From Macrolepiota albuminosa (lineage: Eukaryota > Basidiomycota > Agaricomycetes > Agaricales > Agaricaceae): DNA of 64,000 nt. The translations under genes and the position numbers were made by a program. The notes beneath the pieces are model-generated. The model made no database searches, was not told where the DNA came from, and was given only the letters and a program-made list of their open reading frames with translations. Position 1 is the stretch's first letter, and each line of letters begins with the position of its first letter. Location: positions 558,001 through 622,000 of the forward strand of contig JAMWFC010000113.1 in assembly GCA_027475525.1 (NCBI GenBank), written 5' to 3'. Below are positions 34,581 through 45,170 of the stretch, in pieces.

Positions 34581-37560
34581 TTAATGGAAAAAAACAAACA
34601 GCTGCTGATCGACCTGATATTGTTGCACATGTTTTTGAACTAAAGAAAAATGCTATTTTAAAAGAACTTAAAGATGGTATTTTTGAGAATGTAGTAGCAC
34701 ATGTGCATACTATTGAATTTCAGAAAAGAAGTTTACTGCATATGCATATCTTAATATTTCTTCATGAACAGCATAGAATTAGAGATGCATCTATGGTTTC
34801 AGCTCAAATTCCTGATCCAGTTACTCAGCCTGAACTTGATAAAGTTATTACTACAAATATGGTTCATGATCCATGTGGAAATATAAAGCCAGATGCTAAA
34901 TATATGGTAGATGGAAAATATTCAAAAAGATATCCAAAAAAAATTCAAGAAACAACTCATTTTGGTAACAATGAATATCGTCATTTTGTAAAAAATGGTC
35001 ATCATTATGATAATCATGATGTTGTACCATATAATCCTTATCTTTCAGCAAAATATCAATGCCACATCAATATTGAAATATGTGCTTTAGTTGAAGCAAT
35101 TAAATATATTCATAAATATATTTATAAAGGACATGATCGTACTACATTAGAAATTTCTAGAGAGCCAAATCAAAGAGATGAAATTAAAGAACATTTAGAT
35201 GCTCGATATATTTCAGCTCCTGAAGCATGCTGGCATATTTTTGAATTTAATATGCATGCTGAAGAGCCTTCTGTTTATCGCCTTCCTGTACATTTAGAAG
35301 GTCAACATGAAGTTTTTTTTCAAGATAATGAATCTTTGGAAGCTGTTGCTGCTAGAGAAAATTTAGGAAAGACTGCTTTGACTGCTTGGTTTGAAGCTAA
35401 TCAAAAATTTCCAAACAATAATACTACTTATCAAAATATTCCTACAAAATTTGTGTATGAAGCAAAAACACAAAGTTGGAAAAATCGGCAAAGAGGATAT
35501 GCAATTGGAAGAATGTATTTTGCTTCACCTTCTTAAGGAGAAAGATTTTATCTCTGAATGCTTCTGACTGTTGTAATGAATGCTACATCATGGATTGAAT
35601 TAAAAACAGTTAATGACATTGAATATAGAACATATAAAGAAGCATGTAATGCCCATGGTCTTTTAGAAGATGATGCAGAATAGATTCAATGTTTAAGTGA
35701 AGCTGCTCCAATGCAAACAGGAACAACTCTTCAATTACTTTTTTGTACTATTTTACTTCACTGTGCTCCTACTACTCCTGAAGATCTTTGGAATCGCTTT
35801 AAACAATATATTTGTGATGATCTTCAACGCAGATTAGAAAGAATGAGACAATATAGAGGTCGGCATTTTGAAGAAGAAACAATATATGATTATGGTCTTT
35901 ATCTTATTAATGAAAAATTAATGCAGTCAGGAAAAACTTTAAAAGATTTTCCAAATATGCCATTACCTACAGGACCTTCTGAAAATGAAATGTGGAATGA
36001 TATTCCTGATAATTGGCTATTACAAGATGAGTTAAGTTATGATGTTGAAGCATTGAAAAGAACTGTTAATGAAAACAAAGCCAAGTTCAATATTGAACAG
36101 TCAAATGTTTTCAATGCTGTTATAAATTCTGTAAATAACAATTCTGGAAAAATGATTTTTCTTCACAGTGCAGGTGGATGTGGAAAGACTTTTGTTTGCA
36201 ATACTCTAGCTGCTGCTATTCGTTCTAATGGAAATGTTGCATTATGTGTAGCATCATCTGGAATTGCTGCTTTGCTATTAGAAGGTGGTCGCACTGCACA
36301 TTCACGCTTTAAAATACCAATTCCTGCTATAGATACTTCTGTTGCAAATATTAAACAAGAAACAAATTTACATCAAGTTATAGTACAAACAAAACTTATA
36401 ATTTGGGATGAAGTTCCAATGCAACATAAAAATGCTATTGATTCTGTAGATCGTGCTTTAAGAGATGTTTTAAATAATGACAAACTGAAGTTCCAATGCA
36501 ACATAAAAATGCTATTGATTCTGTAGATCGTGCTTTAAGAGATGTTTTAAATAATGACAAACTATTTGGTGGAATTACTATAGTTTTTGAAGAAGATTTT
36601 TGACAAACATTACCAGTTATTCCAAGAGGATTGAGGCAACAGATTATTGCTGCTTTTTTAAGTAAAGGAAGATTGTGGAAAGAAATTGAAGTATTTTATT
36701 TAGTTCAAAATATGTGCTTAGAACAAACTTCAGAAAATGTTGCTCATGCAGTTTGGTTATTGGATATTGGTGCAGGAAAAAATTTAGAGCCTGGAGAAAC
36801 AATTCAAATTCCAGAAACAATGATGTGCAATGATAACTCAATTAAAGGCCTAATTGCATCTACATATCCTGACATTGCACATGCTCATAATGATCAATAT
36901 TATCTAGATCGAACAATTCTTTCATGTACAAATTCTGATGTAGATGATATCAACTTAAAAGTCCTTAATCAATTTTCAGGTGAAGAAAAAATATTGTGGA
37001 GTGCAGATTCTGTACACATTGAATCTCATAATAACAATGCATTTCCACCATATCCTATGGAATATCTTAATTTTTTAGCTGCAAGTGGATTACTTTTAGC
37101 AAAATTAGTTTTAAAAATTGGTGTTCCAGTTATGCTTCTTTGAAATCTTGATCCATCTAAAGGTCTTTGCAATGGAACAAGAATGATAATTACAAATATT
37201 GGCCACCGTGTTTTGCAATGTCAAATTATCAGTGATGATGCTAAATTTGCAGGATCTTTTGTTTTTATTCCAAGAATCAATCTTGATGCATCTGAAGAAG
37301 ATCTTCCTATTCCATTGCGTAGAAGACAATTTCCTGTTTGTTTAGCATTTGCTATGACTATAAACAAATCACAAGGCCAATCAGTCAAACATGTTGGATT
37401 GAATCTTCAATCACCAGTTTTTTCACATGGACAGCTTTATGTCGCACTTTCTCGATGTACATCAGGTAATCGTATCAAAGTTATTTTATTACCAGAAAAT
37501 ACATCACGAAGAACAACTAATATTGTATATCAAGAAATTTTAAATGGTTTACAAATGTAA
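34581..37560 (+). pseudogene. Helitron Rep-helicase, copy 2, decayed
   Basis: Very similar to copy 1 from its base 30808 to its TAA; the 5' part is lost in the gap. It lacks 12 bases (around 34786) and 27 bases (around 34977) present in copy 1. It is stopped by TAA 35534-35536, TAG at about 35682, TGA near 36601 and TGA near 37141. Most differences from copy 1 are C/T or G/A. A 77-base duplication (36409-36562) shifts the helicase frame. The Walker A still reads AGGCGKT (GGA 36176-36178), so this dead copy keeps a residue that the longer copy has lost. Confidence 0.92.
36409..36562. repeat. 77-base tandem duplication (12)
   Basis: Copies at 36409-36485 and 36486-36562 are identical and are absent from Helitron copy 1 at the matching place. 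Confidence 0.95.
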
Positions 37561-37660
37561 GTTACTTTTAATAAAATAAACAATATAAACTAATATATCA
37601 AAATTATAGCACTTAATATAGAATAAATACAAGTAATAGCTGTTGTTGAAAATATATTAT

Positions 37661-37814
37661 GACAATATATAATATTGAAATTGATTTTAAAATTGAGTTA
37701 TTTATATATATTTGAAGTTTTAACCAAACAAAGTGAGGACAATATATAATATTGAAATTGATTTTAAAATTGAGTTATTTATATATATTTGAAGTTTTAA
37801 CCAAACAAAGTGAG
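37661..37814. repeat. 77-base tandem duplication (13)
   Basis: Copies at 37661-37737 and 37738-37814 are identical; copy 1 of the Helitron has only one. Confidence 0.95.
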
Positions 37815-38080
37815 TTTGAGGCTGAGATTCAGCACTGAGTTTTCTATACATATTTGAAGCTCTAACCGAACGAAGTGAGGTTAGGGTAGAGGTTGAGTGA
37901 CTTATACATACTTGGAGCTCTAACCTCACTTTGTTCGGTTAGAGTAGAGGCTATGTTGGAGGAGGTTTAGAGGCAAAGCTCTTAATAAAATACTAGCTGC
38001 ATGCCAAAGGCATGCAGCAAAATTGAATTTGAAGCCTTAACCGAACGAAGTGAGGTTCAGGTAGAAACTAAGTTACTTAT

Positions 38081-38234
38081 ATATATTTGGAGCCTTAACC
38101 GAACGAAGTGAGGTTAAGGTGGATGCTGAGTTACTTATACATATTTGGAGCCCTAACATATATTTGGAGCCTTAACCGAACGAAGTGAGGTTAAGGTGGA
38201 TGCTGAGTTACTTATACATATTTGGAGCCCTAAC
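38081..38234. repeat. 77-base tandem duplication (14)
   Basis: Copies at 38081-38157 and 38158-38234 are identical within the hairpin array. Confidence 0.95.
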
Positions 38235-38400
38235 CGAACGAAGTGAGGTTAGGGTGGAGGCTGAGTTACTTATACATACTTGGAGCCCTAACCGAATGAA
38301 GTGAGGTTAGGGTGGAGGCTTAGTTGGGGGGGGTTTGGGGGCGAAGCCCCCAACGAGATGCTAGCTGCATGCTGAAGGCACGTGGCGCAGCTCGTATCAT

Positions 38401-39941
38401 CAATGCTACAAATTTCATTTCCCTCTTCCATATCATAATTACCAAGCCAGCCATATAGCCAATATCACGAAAATAGTGCTGAAAGGATGTGCAGATCAAG
38501 CGCCAAGTAATCAAACCATACTTGAGGTATTTTTATCTGATAAGGCTGAGACTGTGAAATTTGCTGTGGCGCTAAGTACTACAGCGGACGTCACCGTTTC
38601 CCCGCCTCGATGAAGGCACGCACCATGAGAGTGAGCCTTGGTCCTTGCCTTTTTTTTTTTTTGCTAGGCTACCCCACACCCAGCTATCAAAGTCTTCGAA
38701 ACTATCACTGACCTTGACGTCATCCTCAACGAGCACCTTGAGCCCTCTGCCGTCAGTCTTGGCCCGAGCACAGCGACACATAAGCGGACGTGCAAGCATA
38801 CTCTCCAGCTGAGAATCGCTGCCGACACAGATCGCTGTTCACCACTCCTCATCTACAGCTCATATATACAGGTCGAACCCTCAACGCGAACCTCCGTGCA
38901 GACCTCAACCCTTCCATGGTCGAGACCACCTCCACCCTCGCACATGTCCTGCACATCATGCAGCTGTGCCGTGGCGCCCCTGAAGAGCTCCGGCACTGGC
39001 AACGGTAGACGCAGAGGACACGACTACACCAACGCCATACCAACACATGTTTGTCATCGGCAACTCCACAGACATGTTTGGCGCCACCGCAGCGGGACAT
39101 AACGTGCATAGCAGGTGCGTACTGGTTTTTATTTCCCTAAAACGCTTCATTCATGCCTTTGTTTGAAAGGGAAAAATCACGGCGCACAATGTTCTCTGGT
39201 TCATCATCAGAACCTCGCACAACCCAGAACCAGGATCACAACTGTCACGATACACGTGACTACGCCCTTGCAGTCGCCTCGTAGTTAGTAGACATTTTCT
39301 ATCTTTGTCCATTTCGTTCTTAGGTATGTCATATTATCGCACTATTACTTATCAGAAATACATTTTGTTTTTAGTGCTATTGACACGTCGCTTTGCAATT
39401 CGCCAGTCAAAGCCTTACAACAACTGCTCGAGCGGAGAAATATTTGTCGCAGCATTATTGCGCAACGATAATATGTATATTCGCATATAGTAGTTAATAC
39501 AGTGATAAACTGGAGTCAATGTCGAAAAGATATATGTAAGTAAAAGTAATATAACAATACAAGGTAAGTGGCATACCTGGAGTCAATGTCAAAAAGATGA
39601 CATGACCCCAGGTCTCCACACGATATTTATAGACATGAATATAAGTGACTTATGTCATAACAGGATAATAAGTACATCATTATGAAAAAGAAAACATACG
39701 CGTGTATGAGGTAACAGTGATGTCATCAGAGAGTAATCAGTATCATGGAAGCTGTGCTTCAGGCTTGTCCGTTAGCCCAGCGTGAGATAAGGTGGGTGGT
39801 CTGTGTAGACTGTGCTTTTTCCTTTTTTGGATACTCCTACTATTCTTTTCGTAGTGAAACCTGTCTGTCTTACTTTTACTTCTTTCAATTTTCATTTTAA
39901 CTACTTGTCATCACCTCAGCTTGTAATATTATCGTTATCTC
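38401..39941. other. Intergenic stretch, no supported gene
   Basis: Short open frames on both strands (60-86 codons) show no motif. CTGGAGTCAATGTC(G/A)AAAAGAT occurs at about 39511 and 39580, perhaps part of a terminal repeat of the DIRS-like element that follows. A T/G-rich block (38650-38662) is low complexity. Confidence 0.5.
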
Positions 39942-40559
39942 ATGTCTGATTCCAACACTGTCCATCCTCGGGATAGATCCCCGCTTCCTCCAGACCCAGA
40001 CTCGAATGATCACAACTCCTCTTCTCAAGTCACGTCTTCGAACACTGCAAGTGAAGCAGTTGATCCTTCACTTGAAAGTCCATTATTGCCCAACGCAGGG
40101 ATACCGGGCCCTATACCGGATGATTTTGATTTTGATGGGAAGGTTCTCCAGCCTGATGGGATCAGCCGCTTTGAGCTGTTGCTAGCTGTCAGAGTTCGCC
40201 AGAATGCTGCTGCCAAGGAGTTTAACAATGCAAGTGTTCTTCAGACGATTATCGTCAAAAATACTCCGACTTCTCAGCCTCAGGACCTAGATATTGGTCC
40301 ACCTCTTAAGCCCATTTACCTCTACACTAAGCAAGAGATTCAGGATCTTGTGGATAGCAAGGCCCTTTGTGCCCTCTTATCTCCTTTACCTCCATCACTT
40401 CTCTGGGACATCTCGGCCACTCGAATTCAGAGCAAGAAGCAAGCTGAGGTCGAACGACAGGCCTCTAAAGAGAAGGATAGGGAGGCCAACGGTACTATTT
40501 GGGCGAATTTGTTGGGCAGTATGGAGATGGCCAAGCCAGTGAAGCGTTCTCTGGGATAA
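39942..40559 (+). CDS. First ORF of a DIRS-like retrotransposon, function unknown
   Basis: The 205-codon frame starts MSDSNTVHPRDRSPLPPDP. It has a Pro/Ser/Asp-rich N-terminus and a helical, charged C-terminus (QSKKQAEVERQASKEKDREA). It sits about 100 bases before the Gag-like ORF in the same orientation, so it is probably part of the same element, possibly the Gag N-terminal half. There is no recognised domain. Confidence 0.5.
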   Translation: MSDSNTVHPRDRSPLPPDPDSNDHNSSSQVTSSNTASEAVDPSLESPLLPNAGIPGPIPDDFDFDGKVLQPDGISRFELLLAVRVRQNAAAKEFNNASVLQTIIVKNTPTSQPQDLDIGPPLKPIYLYTKQEIQDLVDSKALCALLSPLPPSLLWDISATRIQSKKQAEVERQASKEKDREANGTIWANLLGSMEMAKPVKRSLG

Positions 40560-40655
40560 TCTCGTGAGGTTGTCATTCCGACGGTCTACTTACTAAATAT
40601 CAGAAATTGCTTCCCTCCGCCTCTTCATTTTTTCACTAATCATCACATAGATTTA

Positions 40656-41513
40656 GTGAATAATTCCCCACAGACCATTCACACAAAGGTTGTGCGTTCC
40701 TTTAACTCGGATGACAGATCCACGGATAAGGTACTCCTCCTTGATATTTCCAAGATGATTCAGGCCTGGGGCAATGACGACACGCATACGTGCCTCACCC
40801 CTATGCGATTTATTGAGGCATCCAAGAATCTTCAAGAGGTGCTTAATCTGCTCAGCAAGAAACCCTCACGTTTGGATCCTGCCGATGACCCGTTGTCATC
40901 CTCTACGAATCACGCAATTGAGTTTGACAAACATCTAGATTTCTTCCAACAGATTGAGAACTTTGAGGATACTTATCCTCTCTGGTACAAGTTCGAGCGA
41001 GAAGCACGTTTGGATATACTCATGGCTAATGTCGTTTTTGACTGGTCTAAGTACGCATCCCGTGTGGATGTAATTCTCCAGTCTCATCGCGCTTTACTGG
41101 AGGACCGTAAAAGGATGTTCGAGTCCAAGGTACCGCGTACTTCTTATGCCTCTGATGCTGCTTCATCTAGAACTGCCTCTAAAAATAATCCGTCATTTTT
41201 TCGAGATACTTTGCCGGCGTGCCTGCTATGTGGAAGGGCCCACCGGTTCACCGAGCATCCGGCCAATACCACTTCCTTCGAAGATGGAAAGCCTCTGTTT
41301 GCCAGGCTCATCGGAAATCAACTCGTTTCAGCCAGGAGTTCACGGGGAGGACGACCTCAAAAGATTTGTGGGGTCTACAACCTCAACCAACCTTGCAATA
41401 ATCGACATGGCAACGACGCGATCCACGTATGTTCCCTCTGTGGAGGTGACCACCCCGTCTTTGCGCGTTCCTGCACATGTCTGCGCGTTATCAACGGCCA
41501 TATCTGTGCCTGA
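40656..41513 (+). CDS. Gag-like protein of DIRS-like element 1
   Basis: Its 285 codons begin MNNSPQTIHTKVVRSF. The central part, DFFQQIENFEDTYPLWYKFE and RMFESKV, fits a nucleocapsid-type protein. The C-terminus has a Cys/His cluster: LPACLLCGRAHRFTEH and KICGVYNLNQPC...HVCSLCGGDHP. Such knuckles bind the element RNA in DIRS-like elements. The RT frame follows directly. Confidence 0.7.
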   Translation: MNNSPQTIHTKVVRSFNSDDRSTDKVLLLDISKMIQAWGNDDTHTCLTPMRFIEASKNLQEVLNLLSKKPSRLDPADDPLSSSTNHAIEFDKHLDFFQQIENFEDTYPLWYKFEREARLDILMANVVFDWSKYASRVDVILQSHRALLEDRKRMFESKVPRTSYASDAASSRTASKNNPSFFRDTLPACLLCGRAHRFTEHPANTTSFEDGKPLFARLIGNQLVSARSSRGGRPQKICGVYNLNQPCNNRHGNDAIHVCSLCGGDHPVFARSCTCLRVINGHICA

Positions 41514-43626
41514 TCCTCATCGACGTCTGCTCCCTAAGATGCTTCATTACCCGGATCTCACAACTCATGTGCACTCCCGGCCTCTAACTACCTCTACGTC
41601 CCCTCAGGACATTGAATTATTCGAGCGTGTTACATATCCCTACAATTCTAGAGCTTTCGAATTACTTCTCAAAAAACACAATTTATTTAAATTCTATCTG
41701 CGTCTAATTTCAAATCTACAGCGGGGCTTTCCTTTAGGCACTCTGCCTCTTCTCGCTGATTTTATTGTCATTCCAAATCATTCATCCGTGACTCAGTTTC
41801 CAGATATTATTCGGGACTATCTCAGTGACGAAGTTACAGCACTCTGCATGTCTGGCCCCTTCTCTTTGCCTCATGCGGAATGTATTTTGAGGGGCCCTGT
41901 ATACTCCTCGCCTTTGATTGTTGCTGTTCAGCACCCCGGCTTCAGATTGCCCGCGAAGTATTGTGTTTGCAGGAATCTATCTAAGGATGATCCTCTTACC
42001 GGTGTTTTCTCCGTCAACAGTTTTATCAACAAAGAACATTTCCCAACACGTTTTGATATTGCGCATTTAGTTGCTGAACAAGTGAGTTTTGTTTAGTACT
42101 AATTGTCCGTCATTTACATTTCACTGTCCTCTTTTCTCATTGCGCCGGCTCAGCGCTGCTTTTGTTTCCTATGGCACCTTCTGGCCTTTCTCTCATTTCA
42201 TTTCTGTATCTCTCTTCCTCGGTGCTTTAGATGCATAGTGCCATATCATATCTCTGAATATCCTTGTCTATCATTTCTCACACCTTCCGGTGCTTTCATT
42301 ACTCCTTTCTTGTCCTTCTCCGTCATTCTGGCACCTGTCACTCTTTTCTTTCTCTGTCATTCTGGCACCTGTCACTGTTCTTTTCTTCTCTCTTTTCACC
42401 CATTTCTCTCCACTTGTTTCGGATTTCAGCGTGCAATTTCACGTGTTTCTTCTTTTCGGGTCTTATTTTGAATTCCCTCATTTTCGGTGGCTTACACTTT
42501 CTCAGATTGCTGCATCACCTCCCGGAACGCAAGCGTGTTGCTTTGATATCAAGTCCTTTCACAGAACGTGTCCCGTTTTGCCGGACCAGAAACCTTTCTT
42601 AGTCGTCAGCTTTGAAGATAAATTCTACATCGATCATAATCATCCATTCGGTGCAAGACCTGCCAGCAGCAATGCTGGTCAGATCACTAATGCCCTGGTT
42701 GACATCTGGGCTGCTCAATTAGGAGACAACGGGTTACTGTTCAAATTCGAAGACAATATCAATTGCCTCCGATTTCCAAACACGTCCGGTCCTTTAATAC
42801 ATAACGGTTTTTTCTACGCTCACAACAGAAACTCCGTCCTTGATCTCATTTCTTGTCTTAACGTTCCTTGGCATACAGAGAAATCTGGCACGGAATTCAC
42901 AGATTCCTTCTCTTTTATTGGTTTTGCATGGGACTTGCCCCGCAAACGTGTATCATTACCAGATAAAAAGTGTCTAAAGTATTTATTGCATATCTCCTCG
43001 ATGTTGGAGTCTCATGAGAATGAACGCGCCACGTTCACACTCAGAGATATTCAGGTCTTGCACGGGACTCTCATTCACGTCTCTTTTGTCTTCCCGGAAG
43101 GCTCTTCCCGTCTGCCTGTCTTCTCAAATTTCATGTCATCTTACCATGCCAATAAGTTCACCAGACATCATCTCACAAATTCTTTTGTGCACTCCTTAAA
43201 ATGGTGGTTAGCCCGTCTCCGAGACACTTCTGCCTTCCGCCAACTTCATCCAATCCAACCTCTTGAAGATCTCGGCATTTTTGTCGATGCTTCGACATCC
43301 TGGGGCATCGGTTTATTGCTTGGACATTCTCACTATACTTTGAATCTGAAACCTGACTGGAAACACCCTGGACAAGATATTTGCTGGCTCGAGTCGGTAG
43401 CGATCGAAATCTTATTCTATTTCCTATGTCAACTTGGGTTTTGCAACAGGCAACTATTTGCTGATTATTCCGTTTCCCTTCTTTACTCACTTTCTCTTTC
43501 TTCAGAAGAATTCTCATTCACTCAGACAGCTCTGGAGCAATCGGCGCCCATCAAAAGGGCCACAGTCCTTCCTTTTACCTCAACCTCTGCATCAGACGTT
43601 CCTACGCAGTGCTCAATGAATGTATG
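41480..43626 (+). pseudogene. Reverse transcriptase-RNase H of DIRS-like element 1
   Basis: Exon 1 (about 41480-42081) encodes the RT N-terminal part (YPYNSRAFELLLKKH, GVFSVNSFINKEHFPTRFD). A 424-base pyrimidine-rich GT-AG intron (42082-42505) splits the gene in phase 0. Exon 2 resumes IAASPPGTQACCFDIKSFHR, with RT motif A in CFDIKSFHRTCPVLP. The metal site that should read x-x-D-D is FEDN (GAC-AAT, 42752-42757), so the second Asp is lost by a G-to-A change. RNase H follows: FVDASTSWGIGLLLG and DICWLESVAIEIL (43285-43420). The enzyme should be inactive. The intron contains two copies of TCATTCTGGCACCTGTCACT. Confidence 0.82.
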
Positions 43627-43684
43627 ATTGTACCCTCTTACTGCTACATCCCTTCACACTTGAATCCTGCGGACGTGCTCTTGC

Positions 43685-45070
43685 GTGGGGAGTGCCCTCC
43701 GTCATACTCTGTTCGACTTAATCGGGCATTCGATTTGCCCGACGACATTGCTAATTCTTTCTCCCATGGCTGACAACATCTCCAAGGTGCGAGACCGCAC
43801 CAATGACATTGCTTCTCCATGTGTTTCAATGTCTACTTATTCCGAATGCGAGCCTAATTCTCAAGTTTTTAAAAGCCTTCATTCTAATCCCTCTTCCCTT
43901 GATATTTACACACCTTGTTACAGACCTTATATCACAAAAACGCCCACCAAGCAAGATATTTACATTCCTCAGCAGAATATTCGTAAACCGGCTTTGTCTT
44001 ACTCCGACTTCTCTTTAAATCTTTTGCCGCCTTCACATTCTACTTCTACTATTCAACCTTGTCATATTTACAGACCAAAATCTACAAAACCGATCGATTC
44101 CTGTGATATTTATGTACCTCAATGCATACAAACTATGTTGGCCGCTCCTTCCTCCATTTACACTTCACACCGGCAAGAATCTCACGACGTCAACGCTGCT
44201 TCCCAACACCGCCCTCCCCTCTCACCCTCTCCAAAAGTGGCTCGCTATTTGCCACACAATTTCTCTATGCCTCCTGATCCTATGCCATCTGACGATCCTT
44301 GATTCCTTGCCGTCGCTTTGTTGCGTAATATTTCTCCACGAGTCCCCAGCTCCAATAACTCTTATGTCCCATTGACTCTCCATCCCCTTGTCCGAGCTGA
44401 TCATTGTCTCATTCTTTGGAGAACTCCACACGGCATTCTCGCTGACACTACGACTTCCCAAAAGCTCTCTCTCTCAGTGCGCACAAAAATATTCATGGGT
44501 CTGCTCTCCTCTGTTGAAGAAAAGACTCGTCAATGCTATGGTGCAGGAATCCTACGCTTCACAAAATATTCATGGGTCTGCTCTCCTCTGTTGAAGAAAA
44601 GACTCGTCAATGCTATGGTGCAGGAATCCTACGCTTCACTCAGTTCTGTGATTCTGAAGACATTCCTGAAAATTTGCGCATGCCTGCCGACCCTATCCTG
44701 ATTGCAGGTTTTGTTGCAAGTCATATCGCCACTTGCTCGGCTCAATCCATCAAACTTTGGATCAACGGCTTACATCTCTGGCATCTATTCAATCGCGCCG
44801 AATGGATGGGTGACGATCCCTTGGTTAAATCGCTCCAAACTTCAGCTGCTTCTCAAGGCTTAGCGTTCAAGCGGCCTCCACGTAATCCCGTTTCACTGCA
44901 GCACCTTCGAGTCCTTCATGACTCCCTCGATTTTACTGCACCCTGAAGTCATGCCATCTGGGCCGTCGCTCTCACTGCTTTCTGGGGCTGCCAACGACTC
45001 GGCGAACTCTTACCTTTGTCTCAAAAAAGATTTGATCCAGCTAGAAATATTACGATAAATTGCAACATCC
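43685..45070 (+). pseudogene. Tyrosine recombinase of DIRS-like element 1, cut by gap
   Basis: The N-terminal part (43685-44302) has four spaced motifs DIYTP, DIYIP, HIYRP and DIYVP (residues 73-145). A TGA at 44300-44302 follows, then RFTQFCDSEDIPENLRMPAD and IKLWINGLHLWHLFN, the core-binding part of DIRS recombinases. TGA 44944-44946 interrupts before SHAIWAVALTAFWGCQRLGE, where RLGE holds the first catalytic Arg. The rest is lost in the gap at 45071. A 77-base duplication (44487-44640) shifts the frame. Confidence 0.75.
44487..44640. repeat. 77-base tandem duplication (15)
   Basis: Copies at 44487-44563 and 44564-44640 lie in the recombinase gene. Confidence 0.93.
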
Positions 45071-45170
45071 NNNNNNNNNNNNNNNNNNNNNNNNNNNNNN
45101 NNNNNNNNNNNNNNNNNNNNNNNNNNNNNNNNNNNNNNNNNNNNNNNNNNNNNNNNNNNNNNNNNNNNNN
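45071..45170. other. Assembly gap, 100 N
   Basis: Exactly 100 undetermined bases. A DIRS-like recombinase is to the left and a LINE to the right, so element ends are hidden here. Confidence 0.99.

Larger units (their letters stand above)
37561..38400 (+). repeat. Helitron copy 2 3' region: tandem hairpin array
   Basis: It has the same hairpin units as copy 1. At 37921-37941 one unit reads TAACCTCACTTTGTTCGGTTA, the reverse complement of the expected order: the loop is flipped relative to the matching unit at 34033-34053 while flanks are unchanged. Two 77-base duplications (13 and 14) inflate the array. After GGCGAAGCCCCCAACGAGATG and CTAGCTGCATGC the similarity to any repeat ends near 38395, so the 3' boundary lies there. 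Confidence 0.85.

Noticed and set aside
38320..38514. Possible hAT transposase tail on the minus strand
   Set aside because: Similarity is only a few residues and spans the Helitron 3' boundary.
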